Assembly (NCBI RefSeq): GCF_900177615.1
Contig: NZ_FXAP01000001.1
Span: forward strand, 440,825-504,824
DNA from: Plantibacter flavus
Lineage (GTDB): Bacteria > Actinomycetota > Actinomycetes > Actinomycetales > Microbacteriaceae
Direction of reading: 5' to 3'
Length of the DNA stretch: 64,000 bases
How positions within the stretch are numbered: the stretch's first letter is position 1; every line of letters starts with the position of its first letter. The position numbers and the translations under genes were made by a program. Below the pieces are notes generated by a model. That model was not told the origin of the DNA. It saw only the letters and a list, made by a program, of their open reading frames with translations, and did no database searches. Of this stretch, positions 1 through 7,814 are shown piece by piece.

Positions 1-110
1 CTGCGCAGGGTGGAAGCGGGGAGCGGGTTCGTCTTGAACTCGTCGAAGTCGAGGTCGCTCCAGTTCACCGAGACACTCGTCTCGGTGAACTTGTCGATGT
101 CAAACGCCAT
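1..110 (-). CDS. Start of a ferritin-like protein (partial, runs off the left edge)
   Basis: Only about 36 N-terminal residues are visible, beginning MAFDIDKFTETSV from the ATG at 110. The first 11 nt overlap the end of the fatty acyl-CoA reductase gene, so the two are probably co-transcribed and translationally coupled. The visible segment with F-DEF-x3-PLPASTLR resembles the stretch around residues 53-66 of the ferritin-like protein at 2553-3455 (F-x2-TPLSAETVALLR), which precedes its first metal-ligand helix. I therefore infer a second member of the same ferritin-like family, so that the reductase is flanked by two such proteins. No metal ligand lies inside the window, so the assignment rests on weak similarity and position. 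Confidence 0.5.
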   Translation of the reverse strand, partial: MAFDIDKFTETSVSVNWSDLDFDEFKTNPLPASTLR

Positions 111-2556
111 GTGCGGTGGGGCGGTCGGGGATCGTGTCCTCGGCCGTCCGCTCTCCTCTCGGCTGTGCGGGGCGCGGTGCGCGGGTCAGTTCGTCTTCGG
201 AGCGGACGCCTCCGGTGGTTCGTGCCCATTCTCGCACCGTCCACCGGCCGGCCTGCGCCAGCTTGTACAGGGTGTGGTCGGGGTTGACGGCGACCGGGTT
301 GCCGACCAGCTGCAGCCAGGCGGCGTCCGCGTGGGAGTCGCCGTAGCCGTAGGAGTGCGCGAGGTCCATGCCGTGCTGCTCGGCGTACTGCGTGAGCCAG
401 GCGCCGCGCGCTTCGTCGACGAGCGGCGGGCTGTCGAGGTAGCCCGTGAGGCGTCCGTTCTCGGCGTGCATCGCCCCGGCCACGACCTCGTCGAAGAACG
501 GCTCGAGCGGAGCCGTCATGAGGTCGATGGTGCCGGTGACGAGGATCGTCCGGTGACCGGCTGCCCGGTGCGCGGCGATCTGCTCGAGCGCCTGGGGGAG
601 GAGGCGGGACCGGACGGCCTTGCCGAAGCCGCCCCGGACGATCTTCTCGAGCTGCGCCACGTCGACACCTTCGTAGCGACGCATGAACGTGCGGATGAAC
701 TCACCGCGGTCGCGGAGTTCAGCACCGATGTACCCCGGCATGGAGGCGCCGAGCGCGGCGATCTCGATGGGCCAGCGCGACCGCGAGGTCGCGGCGAGCC
801 GCAGCCAGAGGTACTGCTCGATGAGGTTCCAGGCGAGTACCGTGCCCTCGAGGTCGAACACCGCGAGGACGTCGTCGCGCACGGGCAAAATCTTCTGCTG
901 CTTCGCGGCGCCCGCCTTGCGGTTGGCGAAGGCGCGGGTCAGGGTCGTGACGGCGGGGAAGTGGATGCGCTGGAAGTAGTCGTCCCAGTCGATCGTCGTG
1001 ACGTCGAACCCGCGGTCCGCCTGCTGCTCGGGCGTCAGCGAGGCGTGCAGGGCACGGGTGCGCTGGTCGTCGAACACGATCTCGCTCTGCACGTAGGAGC
1101 GGTAGAGCCCGGTGAAGTCGCGGAGCGAGCCGAGGTCACTCGACGCCTTGCGGATCCGGTCCTGCCACCCGCGGGTGGTCGCGTTCGCCGGCAGGTGGGA
1201 GACGACCCGGCCGGCCGCCGTCGTCGCCTTCTGCCGCCGGTCGATGGAACGCTCGATCGCGCGCCCGCCGGGGAAGTTCCAGGTCGGCACGCTGATGTCG
1301 CCGGCGTCCGCCGGGATCGGGTGCTCCGTGAAGTAGCTGTGCACGTTCGCGTACATCTTGTGGAACGGCAGCGGGTTGCTCGCGCCGGAACTCACGTGGA
1401 AGTACCGCGCTGCAGCCGGCTCCGGCGGGGTCTGGGCCGCGGCGAGGATCGCGTTGACGACGAAGTCGACGGGGATGATGTCGAGCACGCTGTCGGGGAG
1501 GCCCGGGAAGTCGGGCAGCTGTCCGCGGCCGTAGGCGATGATCAGCGGGTCGGCGACCTTGTAGCCGTCGATCCAGCCGGGGAAGGGGTGCGCGAGCGCG
1601 CTCTCGATGATCGAGGGACGCACGACGGAGAGTCGGTTGCCCTCGCCGGCCCAGCGCTCCTCGGCCACCCGCTCGGCCATCGCCTTCGTGAAGGTGTAGA
1701 CGTCGGTCCAGCCGAGGCTCTCGGCGCGTGCGCGGCCGTGGGCGACGAGTCGAGCGTCGACCCAGGCGATGCGTGCGGCCTCGGCGGCGTTCGAGACGGC
1801 CTGTGGGCCGGCCTTGCCGTGCTCGCGACGGGCGGTCTGCATGAGCTTGCGCAAGACCTCCGGACGACGGGACGACTCCTCGGTGCGGACGCGCGCCGAG
1901 CGGGCTGCCTCGGCCTCGACGCGCCAGTCGGCGTCGTGCGCGAGGCTGCGTTCCGGCTGGATGCCCTTCCGCGTGCCGCCGACGTAGGCGGTGGAGACGT
2001 GGACGACGTGCGGGGTCGCGCCGCTCTTCGCGAGTGCCGCGTACAGGGTGGTCGCGCCGCCGACGTTCGTGGCGAAGGCCTCGTCGATCGGCGGGTCGAA
2101 GGAGACGGTCGATGCGCTGTGGATGACGACGTCGAGGTCGGCCGGCAGCGCCATCTCGTCGAGGCCACCCTCGATCACGCTGACGCGTTCGGCCACGATC
2201 TCCGCAGCGGCTTCGGCGCCGACGCGTTCGCGCCAGGCCTTGAACACCGGCTTGCGGAGCAGGGTCTGGAGGCGGTCGCTCCCGCGGACCGAGCCCTTCT
2301 TCCGGATGAGCAGGCTGACGCGGGTGGTCGGGTGATCGGCGAGCAGACGCTCGAGCACCGCCTGGCCGAGGAAGCCGGTGCCGCCGGTGACGAGCACGTG
2401 CGCGCCGTCGAGGGCGTCCGGGGCGACGGTGGGCTGCTCGGCAGTGGGCTCCTGCGCGTCCGGCTGCTGAGCCTCCGGCTCCTGCGCGTCCGGGTGCTGA
2501 GCCTCCGGCTCCTGCGCGTCGGGCTGCTCGGCGTCTGGTGTGGGGGTGTCGGTCAT
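100..2556 (-). CDS. Bifunctional fatty acyl-CoA reductase (SDR, male-sterility type) fused to a HAD-IB phosphatase
   Basis: This 818-residue protein has three parts. Residues 1-45 are a charged, Pro/Gln/Glu-rich tail containing three near-identical decapeptides. Residues 50-400 form an extended SDR domain of the NAD-binding-4 (male sterility) family, with the nucleotide motif TGGTGFLG (57-64) and the catalytic Y287-x3-K291. The C-terminal part (from about 563) is a HAD-IB phosphatase with DLEGT (568-572), a later VTGT motif and GDSHAD. Family members reduce long-chain acyl-CoA to the fatty alcohol using NADPH. Beside an AGPS homologue, the likely job is supplying the alcohol for alkyl ether formation; the phosphatase substrate is unknown. 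The start at 2556 was chosen for its GAGGAGAA ribosome-binding site and its ATGA overlap with the upstream gene. An upstream in-frame extension is antisense-like and was rejected. Confidence 0.85.
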   Translation of the reverse strand: MTDTPTPDAEQPDAQEPEAQHPDAQEPEAQQPDAQEPTAEQPTVAPDALDGAHVLVTGGTGFLGQAVLERLLADHPTTRVSLLIRKKGSVRGSDRLQTLLRKPVFKAWRERVGAEAAAEIVAERVSVIEGGLDEMALPADLDVVIHSASTVSFDPPIDEAFATNVGGATTLYAALAKSGATPHVVHVSTAYVGGTRKGIQPERSLAHDADWRVEAEAARSARVRTEESSRRPEVLRKLMQTARREHGKAGPQAVSNAAEAARIAWVDARLVAHGRARAESLGWTDVYTFTKAMAERVAEERWAGEGNRLSVVRPSIIESALAHPFPGWIDGYKVADPLIIAYGRGQLPDFPGLPDSVLDIIPVDFVVNAILAAAQTPPEPAAARYFHVSSGASNPLPFHKMYANVHSYFTEHPIPADAGDISVPTWNFPGGRAIERSIDRRQKATTAAGRVVSHLPANATTRGWQDRIRKASSDLGSLRDFTGLYRSYVQSEIVFDDQRTRALHASLTPEQQADRGFDVTTIDWDDYFQRIHFPAVTTLTRAFANRKAGAAKQQKILPVRDDVLAVFDLEGTVLAWNLIEQYLWLRLAATSRSRWPIEIAALGASMPGYIGAELRDRGEFIRTFMRRYEGVDVAQLEKIVRGGFGKAVRSRLLPQALEQIAAHRAAGHRTILVTGTIDLMTAPLEPFFDEVVAGAMHAENGRLTGYLDSPPLVDEARGAWLTQYAEQHGMDLAHSYGYGDSHADAAWLQLVGNPVAVNPDHTLYKLAQAGRWTVREWARTTGGVRSEDELTRAPRPAQPRGERTAEDTIPDRPTAHGV
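2437..2526 (-). repeat. Three 30-bp tandem repeats inside the acyl-CoA reductase gene
   Basis: Three consecutive 30-bp units encode the decapeptide (Q/H)PDAQEPEAQ at residues 11-40, the last copy being slightly diverged. The repeats give an acidic, disordered N-terminal tail before the Rossmann fold. Copy number of such in-frame units commonly varies between strains, but that cannot be judged from one sequence. Confidence 0.85.
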
Positions 2557-3455
2557 CGGTTCTCCTCGAGGCTGCCGCGGCGTCCGCGGCGGGCAAGTCT
2601 TGCGGCGAGATGGAGGCCCGACTGACCGGGCAGCGCGTCGATCGACGCGTCGATGCCGAGGACGGCGGGGTCGCTCCAGGTGGCGGTACTGCGGAACACG
2701 AGCGCGGCGAACCGTGCCGTCTGTCGGGGGCCGTTCACATCGGAGCCGGTGGGCCACACAGCGTTCCGGATGCGGCGACGGGTGATGCCCTGCGCACGGG
2801 GTGACGCGGCGAGGCGGTCGCTCGCTTGTGCGGTGAAGAACTCGAGGTGCCTGGCCTTCGTCTCGAGGATCTCGTCGACGAGTCGGTCGAGCACCGGGTG
2901 CGGCTCGCGTTCGCGCACCGCCCGGTAGGCGGCGTGGGTGATGAGGTCGTCGATCGTCCCGATCGTCATGTGCCACGCGATGATGTCCTCGCCGAGCACG
3001 TTCGCGATGAGGGCCTGGCCGATGGGCGCGAAGCGGTCGCGCACGCCGTGGACGGTGCGGCGGAGACCCGTCGAACGCGTCTTGTCGCGCGGAGTCCCGT
3101 TCGCTTTGAGCACGGTGTCGAGAGTGTCGGTGATCCAGTACTTCTCGTACGCCCAGGTGATGAGGAACGCGGTGACCCTGGCGTCCTTGTGGGTCGGGGT
3201 GACGAGCACGCCGCGGAGGTACTGCATGGTCGCGCGCTCGATGTCCGACAGGGCGCGGAGTAGCGCGACCGTCTCAGCACTCAGCGGCGTCTCAGCGAAG
3301 GCCTCCGCGTCGATCTCCTTGCGACGACTGCCGACGGCGGACTTCGCGTAGTCGCGGACGCTGAACCCGTGGGCAGGCCGCAGCATGGCGCTCTCCTGCT
3401 CCGCGTCCTCGAGGGCTGCGGGTGCTGTTCCGCGCGGCGAATCCCGGTTCACCAT
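2553..3455 (-). CDS. Ferritin-like (four-helix, possible diiron) protein of unknown function
   Basis: This is a 300-residue soluble, helix-rich protein with features of the ferritin-like superfamily. There is an acidic first helix (D71-I-E73), a second helix with E104 in YEKYW, a third helix with GEDIIAWHM (155-163), and a fourth with E198-TKARH-LE205, an E-x4-H arrangement like diiron ligands. The usual ExxH of helix 2 is not intact (EKYW), so metal binding is plausible but not certain. The gene is first in the leftward operon and its stop overlaps the reductase start (ATGA). The start at 3455 has GGAG 7 nt upstream; longer in-frame extensions would cover the divergent promoter. Position suggests a role in ether-lipid formation, perhaps oxygen-dependent, but this is inference only. 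Confidence 0.65.
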   Translation of the reverse strand: MVNRDSPRGTAPAALEDAEQESAMLRPAHGFSVRDYAKSAVGSRRKEIDAEAFAETPLSAETVALLRALSDIERATMQYLRGVLVTPTHKDARVTAFLITWAYEKYWITDTLDTVLKANGTPRDKTRSTGLRRTVHGVRDRFAPIGQALIANVLGEDIIAWHMTIGTIDDLITHAAYRAVREREPHPVLDRLVDEILETKARHLEFFTAQASDRLAASPRAQGITRRRIRNAVWPTGSDVNGPRQTARFAALVFRSTATWSDPAVLGIDASIDALPGQSGLHLAARLARRGRRGSLEENR

Positions 3456-3496
3456 GGCGTCTCCGTTCCGTGACGATCCGACCTCATCACTGTAGC

Positions 3497-3527
3497 TTGC
3501 AACGATACGCAACGCGTAGCGTATTCT
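3497..3527 (+). promoter_or_regulatory. Divergent promoter with a 20-bp palindromic operator (3505-3524)
   Basis: ATACGCAACGCGTAGCGTAT at 3505-3524 is palindromic at 18 of 20 positions. It lies between a TTGCAA -35-like box (3497-3502) and a TATTCT -10-like box (3522-3527), which is 7 nt before the SDR start codon; the rightward mRNA is probably leaderless. The 19-nt box spacing is long. The half-site TACGCAAC/GTAGCGTA closely matches the arms of the palindrome in front of tetR (8425-8449), suggesting control by that repressor. Confidence 0.6.
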
Positions 3528-3534
3528 GATCCCC

Positions 3535-4332
3535 ATGGCTACAGCTCTCGTCACCGGTGGAACGTCCGGCATCGGTGCCGCGTTCGCCACGGCGCTCGCC
3601 GGACGGGGCTTCGACCTGGTGCTCGTTGCCCGTGATGTCGAGCGGCTCGAACAGTCGGCCGAGCGGCTGCGCGCGACCGGTCGCACCGTCGACGTGATCA
3701 GCGCCGACCTCTCGGACCGCGCCGACGTCGCGAGACTCGCCGCACGGATCGAGGATCAGGCGTCGCCGATCGAGGTCGTCGTGAACAACGCAGGTTTCGG
3801 TGTGCACGCCCGCCTCACCGATCCCGACACGAGCGAACTCGACAATGCGATCGAAGTCATGTGCCGGAGCGTCACCACGCTCTCGGGCGCCGCGGCCCGC
3901 GCCATGCGGCAACGCGGACGCGGCACCATCATCAACGTCTCGAGCACGGCGGGGTACATCACCACCGGCGGTTACTCGGCGGTGAAGGCGTTCGTCACCA
4001 CCTACACCGAGGCGCTCGCGGTCGAGCTCGCCGGCTCGGGTGTCCGCGTCACAGCCCTGTGCCCCGGGTGGGTCCGCACCGAGTTCCACGATCGCGCCGG
4101 CATCAGCACCCGCTCGATCCCGTCAGGTCTGTGGATCGACGTGGACCGGCTCGTCGCCGACGCCCTCCGCGACGCCGGGAGAGGGGTCGTCGTCTCCATC
4201 CCGAGCTTCCGCTTCAAGGCCCTCATGGCCCTCGTCAAGTTCGCGCCCCGTGCGTCCATCCGGTGGATCTCCGGCCGGATGTCCTCGAGCCGTCGAGCCG
4301 CCAACGCCGCCCAGTCAGGAGCCCACCGATGA
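3535..4332 (+). CDS. Short-chain dehydrogenase/reductase, candidate acyl/alkyl-DHAP reductase
   Basis: This is a 265-residue classical SDR with the cofactor motif TGGTSGIG (7-14), NNAG (84-87), catalytic S137 and Y147-x3-K151, plus a basic C-terminus. Such enzymes reduce ketones with NAD(P)H. It is the first gene of the rightward operon and overlaps plsC by ATGA. Because the two following genes encode an acyltransferase and an AGPS homologue, a sensible substrate is the keto group of acyl- or alkyl-dihydroxyacetone phosphate, giving the glycerol-3-phosphate form. The SDR family is too broad for sequence alone to prove this. There is no clear Shine-Dalgarno; a -10 box 7 nt upstream implies a leaderless transcript. 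Confidence 0.85.
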   Translation: MATALVTGGTSGIGAAFATALAGRGFDLVLVARDVERLEQSAERLRATGRTVDVISADLSDRADVARLAARIEDQASPIEVVVNNAGFGVHARLTDPDTSELDNAIEVMCRSVTTLSGAAARAMRQRGRGTIINVSSTAGYITTGGYSAVKAFVTTYTEALAVELAGSGVRVTALCPGWVRTEFHDRAGISTRSIPSGLWIDVDRLVADALRDAGRGVVVSIPSFRFKALMALVKFAPRASIRWISGRMSSSRRAANAAQSGAHR

Positions 4333-5033
4333 CCGCAGAGCCGCGGTTCACCTCCTCCCTCCACGCCAACGCGCGGTTCGTCGCCCAGCGTCTGCTGCTG
4401 AAGCCGCTCGTCTGGTCGCTGACCCGCGTGACGGTGACGGGTCGCGAGCGCTTGTCGGGCGTGACCGGTCCGTACATCGTCGTCGCCAACCACCAGTCGC
4501 ACCTCGACGCACCGCTCGTCGTCGGGGCGATGCCACGTCGTCTCTCGCGCTACCTCGCCGCCGGTGTCGCGGCCGACTACTTCTTCGACGTGCCCGCCCG
4601 CCGCATCTTCGCCGCGCTCTTCTTCAACGCGTTCCCGGTCGACCGCTCGGGTGACCGCAAGCGCGCAGGCGTGTCCCGTGAGCTGCTCGAGAGCGGCGTC
4701 CCGATCCTCATCTTCCCCGAGGGCGGCCGATCGCGGACGGGTGAGCTCGGCCGGTTCAAGCCCGGTGCCGCGGCACTCGCCACCCGCCAGGGCATCCCCT
4801 GCCTCCCGGTGGCCGTCCTCGGCACCCACTCCGCCATGCCGAAGGGTCGCAACTGGCCCGTCCCCGGACGACCGCCGGTGCGCGTCGTCTTCGGGCAACC
4901 GATCCACCCGCAGCCGAACGAGACGCCCGTCCAGCTCATGGACCGCGTCGTCGCCGAGATCGTCGCGCTGCGCGCCTCGGTCGAACCGGGAGCACACGTT
5001 TCGATCGACACACCACGAAAGGAAGCCGGATGA
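4329..5033 (+). CDS. PlsC-type 1-acyl-glycerol-3-phosphate/DHAP acyltransferase
   Basis: This 234-residue acyltransferase carries both PlsC hallmarks: NHQSHLD (54-60, the NHx4D catalytic motif) and FPEGGRS (129-135, phosphate binding). A basic N-terminus and short hydrophobic stretches suggest peripheral attachment to the membrane. Family enzymes transfer acyl groups from acyl-CoA or acyl-ACP to glycerol phosphate backbones. In this operon it could acylate DHAP to give the substrate of the AGPS-like enzyme, or acylate position 2 of the alkyl product. It overlaps both neighbours by ATGA (4329-4332 and 5030-5033), so translation of the three genes is coupled. The start at 4329 is fixed by that overlap; a much longer upstream reading frame is only a shadow of the SDR gene. 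Confidence 0.88.
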   Translation: MTAEPRFTSSLHANARFVAQRLLLKPLVWSLTRVTVTGRERLSGVTGPYIVVANHQSHLDAPLVVGAMPRRLSRYLAAGVAADYFFDVPARRIFAALFFNAFPVDRSGDRKRAGVSRELLESGVPILIFPEGGRSRTGELGRFKPGAAALATRQGIPCLPVAVLGTHSAMPKGRNWPVPGRPPVRVVFGQPIHPQPNETPVQLMDRVVAEIVALRASVEPGAHVSIDTPRKEAG

Positions 5034-6694
5034 CGTCTGTGGAGCACATGAAGTGGTGGGGCTGGGGAGTCGAAGGGGTCGCCTTCGAGCACAGCAACAA
5101 GCCGGACTTCGCGCCGTTCGTGAAGCAGGCCGTGGGGCTCGACCTCCGGAAGCCGGCGCAGGCACACCTCAGCTTCGACGAGCTCACCGTCCCCGCATCG
5201 CGCGCGTCCGAGGAGTTCATCGCCGAGCTGTCGACGCTCGTCGGTCAGGGTCACGTGACCACGGACGACCAGGAACGCGTCGTCCACACCTACGGCAAGA
5301 GCATCCGCGACCTGCTCCGGATCCGCGCGAACGACCTGCCCCGCACGCCCGACCTCGTCGTCTACCCGGCTGACGAAGCCGAGGTCGCGTCGGTCGTGGC
5401 TGCAGCCGTCGCCGCAGACGCCGTGATCATCCCGTTCGGCGGCGGCACCAACATCGCCGGCTCGCTCGACCCGCAGCCGACGGAGGAGCGGGTCATCATC
5501 TCGCTCGACCTCGGCCGGCTCGACCGCGTCCTGTCGATCGACGAGGGCTCCGGTCTCGCCACCATCCAGGCCGGTGCGCAGGGCCCCTCGATCGAGGCGC
5601 AGCTGGGCGCCAAGGGCTGGACCATGGGCCACTTCCCCGACAGCTTCACGCACTCCACGCTCGGCGGGTGGGTCGCGACCCGCTCCTCGGGCATGCAGTC
5701 CGACAAGTACGGCGACATCGCCGACATCACCAAGGGCCTGCGGATGGTGCGCCCGAACGGCATCGTGGCGATCCGCCCCGTCCCGAGCGCGTCGACCGGG
5801 CCGAGCGTCCGCGAGATGATCATCGGCAGCGAGGGTCGACTCGGCATCATCACCGAGGTCACCGTGCAGGTGCACCGGACGCCCGCCGTCCGCGAGGTCC
5901 TCGGGTACTTCTTCCCTACCTGGGAGGCCGGGCTCGCGGCGATGCACGAGATCGCGGAGAGCGACGCCAGCCCCTCGGTCACCCGGGTGTCGAACGCCCG
6001 GGAGAGCGGCTTCTCGCTCGCGACCCGCAAGGCCAGCACCGGCGTCTCGGCGCAGGTCACCAAGGGCCTCATGAAGGTGCTCACGGCCAGGGGCTGGGAC
6101 CTCGAGCAGCTGTGCCTCTCCTTCATCGGCTACGAGGGCAGCGCGTCCCACGTGCGGTACGAGAAGGGCCTCGTCGGCTCGATCGTCCGGAAGCACGGCG
6201 GCATCGGCGTCGGCAAGGGCCCCGGTGCCCTCTACGACCAGAAGAAGTTCGACACCCCGTACCTGCGCGACTTCCTCCTCGACCGCGGAGCCGCCGCCGA
6301 CGTCTCGGAGACCGCAGCGCCCTGGTCGCGCCTGCAGGAGGTCTACGACGCCGCGAACGACGCCGCCAACGCCGCGTACGACAAGCTCGGGGTGCACGGG
6401 TGGATCATGTGCCACCTCTCGCACTCGTACCACTCCGGCGCGTGCCTGTACTTCACCTTCGCGTTCATCACCGGCGACGACCCGATCGGCGAGTACGAGC
6501 AGGTCAAGTCGGCGATCCAGCAGTCGTTCGTCGACCACGGTGGCACCCTCTCGCACCACCACGCGGTCGGCGTCGAGCACTCGCCGTGGATGGAGCAGGA
6601 CATCTCGACCGAGGGCGTCGCGATCATGCGCGGCCTCTTCGACAGCGCTGACCCCGGCTCGAACTTCAACCCCGGCAAGATCCTCGCGGACTGA
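5030..6694 (+). CDS. FAD-dependent alkyl-dihydroxyacetonephosphate synthase (AGPS) homologue
   Basis: This 554-residue VAO-family flavoprotein resembles eukaryotic AGPS along its length. The N-terminus has the KWWGWG motif (8-13); eukaryotic enzymes have KWNGWG. The FAD-binding loop is PFGGGTNIAGS (135-145). The C-terminal cap contains R413 in YLRD, Y467 in SYHSGACLYF and the triple histidine at 509-511 in SHHHAVG. In characterised AGPS enzymes the equivalent Tyr, Arg and HHH residues are required for exchanging the acyl group of acyl-DHAP for a fatty alcohol, forming the ether bond. Unlike animal AGPS there is no peroxisomal targeting extension. It is the last gene of the SDR-plsC-AGPS operon, overlapping plsC by ATGA. 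Glycolate-oxidase-like FAD proteins share the fold but lack the HHH signature. Confidence 0.9.
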   Translation: MTSVEHMKWWGWGVEGVAFEHSNKPDFAPFVKQAVGLDLRKPAQAHLSFDELTVPASRASEEFIAELSTLVGQGHVTTDDQERVVHTYGKSIRDLLRIRANDLPRTPDLVVYPADEAEVASVVAAAVAADAVIIPFGGGTNIAGSLDPQPTEERVIISLDLGRLDRVLSIDEGSGLATIQAGAQGPSIEAQLGAKGWTMGHFPDSFTHSTLGGWVATRSSGMQSDKYGDIADITKGLRMVRPNGIVAIRPVPSASTGPSVREMIIGSEGRLGIITEVTVQVHRTPAVREVLGYFFPTWEAGLAAMHEIAESDASPSVTRVSNARESGFSLATRKASTGVSAQVTKGLMKVLTARGWDLEQLCLSFIGYEGSASHVRYEKGLVGSIVRKHGGIGVGKGPGALYDQKKFDTPYLRDFLLDRGAAADVSETAAPWSRLQEVYDAANDAANAAYDKLGVHGWIMCHLSHSYHSGACLYFTFAFITGDDPIGEYEQVKSAIQQSFVDHGGTLSHHHAVGVEHSPWMEQDISTEGVAIMRGLFDSADPGSNFNPGKILAD

Positions 6695-6697
6695 ACC

Positions 6698-6792
6698 CGG
6701 TCGCTGAGTGGTCCTCCGGTCCCTGAGCGGTTTCCGGTCCCATGAGCGGATCCTCCGGTCCCTGAGCCTGTCGAAGGGCGGCTCAGGGCCGG
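6698..6792. repeat. GGTCCCTGAG repeat cluster with a terminator hairpin
   Basis: Between the convergent AGPS and lipid kinase genes are four degenerate copies of CGGTCCCTGAGC. The last forms a hairpin, CCCTGAGC (6760-6767) with GCTCAGGG (6781-6788) around CTGTCGAAGGG. It probably ends both operons, and its right arm covers the kinase stop codon. The same element recurs at 14083-14211. Confidence 0.75.
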
Positions 6793-7814
6793 AGCCGACC
6801 CGATCGCGCCGCCGTCGCCGGAAGTCGCACGATGAGCGCGCCGGGGTCGACGGTCAGCCGGGCTGCGGAGACCGGGCCGATCCCGTCGCCGTCCGCCTGG
6901 AACTCGGCGGGCGGTGAGACCGTCACGTCGATGCGTCGTATCCGCAGGTAGCGGAGCGCCCCTCCGGCGGACCCGGCCGTCTCGACGGCGCTCGGCTGCA
7001 CGCGTCCGCCCCGTGTCCGTCCGCCCTTGGAGAACCGGGCGACGGGGTTGTTCGCGCGGTGCAGCCAGCGCGTGACGCGGACCCCGTCCCACCCTTCAAG
7101 GGACCGCACCATGAGGACGTCGAGCACGCCGTCGTCGAGGAGTGCGTCGGGGAGGACGTCGAGGCCCGCCGAGACCGTGCCGCAGTTCCCGACGAACATC
7201 GTGTGTGTCCGTCCGCTCCGGATCGGTCCGCCGTCCTCCTTCCAGGAGACGCGGGGCCGGTCGCGGCGGAAGAGCCCGCGGATGATCGGGACGACGTAGG
7301 CGATCCAGCCGAAGCGGCGCTTGAGGACCGGGTCGGCGTAGGCCACCATGTCCGCGTCGACGCCGAAGCCCGACATGACGAGGAACGGGGTGCTGCGCTG
7401 GAGGCCGTCGGGGTTCCGGTAGTCGATGACCCCGACGTCGACGCTCCGCTCCTCCCCGGTGAACGCGGCCCGCACCGCGGTGGCCGTGTCGATCGGGATC
7501 CCGGCGTTCCGGGCGAAGAGGTTCGCGGTGCCGACGGGGACGACGGCGAACGGCGTCCGGGTGTGACGCATCGCCCCGGCCACCTCGCGGACCGTCCCGT
7601 CACCGCCGGCTGCGATCACGAGCGACGCGCCGCCTCCGAGCGCCTCCGCGACCTGGTCGACCGCGGTCGACCGCTCGCGGGTCGGGATCCAGCTCGTCGG
7701 GCCCCAGCCGGCCTCGGCGGCCGCGGCGTCGACGAGCCTCGTCACGCGCTCGAGCTGGATGCGCGTCGGGTTGTAGATCACCGCAGCGTGCGGCGGGGTG
7801 CTGCCTCGCGTCAT
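6783..7814 (-). CDS. Diacylglycerol/lipid kinase family protein
   Basis: This 343-residue protein belongs to the DAGK catalytic-domain (YegS/BmrU) family. The N-terminal domain has the nucleotide-binding signature GGDGTVREV (70-78) after the VIYNP start typical of these kinases, and the C-terminal beta-rich domain extends to the end. Family members phosphorylate diacylglycerol or related lipids with ATP. The gene overlaps the tetR stop by ATGA, so regulator and kinase are made from one mRNA. It is convergent with the AGPS-like gene. An obvious inferred role is phosphorylating a neutral alkyl-acyl-glycerol to feed it back into phospholipid synthesis, but substrates in this family cannot be read from sequence. 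Confidence 0.85.
   Translation of the reverse strand: MTRGSTPPHAAVIYNPTRIQLERVTRLVDAAAAEAGWGPTSWIPTRERSTAVDQVAEALGGGASLVIAAGGDGTVREVAGAMRHTRTPFAVVPVGTANLFARNAGIPIDTATAVRAAFTGEERSVDVGVIDYRNPDGLQRSTPFLVMSGFGVDADMVAYADPVLKRRFGWIAYVVPIIRGLFRRDRPRVSWKEDGGPIRSGRTHTMFVGNCGTVSAGLDVLPDALLDDGVLDVLMVRSLEGWDGVRVTRWLHRANNPVARFSKGGRTRGGRVQPSAVETAGSAGGALRYLRIRRIDVTVSPPAEFQADGDGIGPVSAARLTVDPGALIVRLPATAARSGRLRP

Noticed and set aside
10-2625. 871-residue plus-strand reading frame opposite the acyl-CoA reductase
   Set aside because: Its sequence is Arg/Val/Gly/Asp-rich low complexity, the mirror of a high-GC gene on the other strand. The minus-strand protein has intact SDR and HAD motifs.
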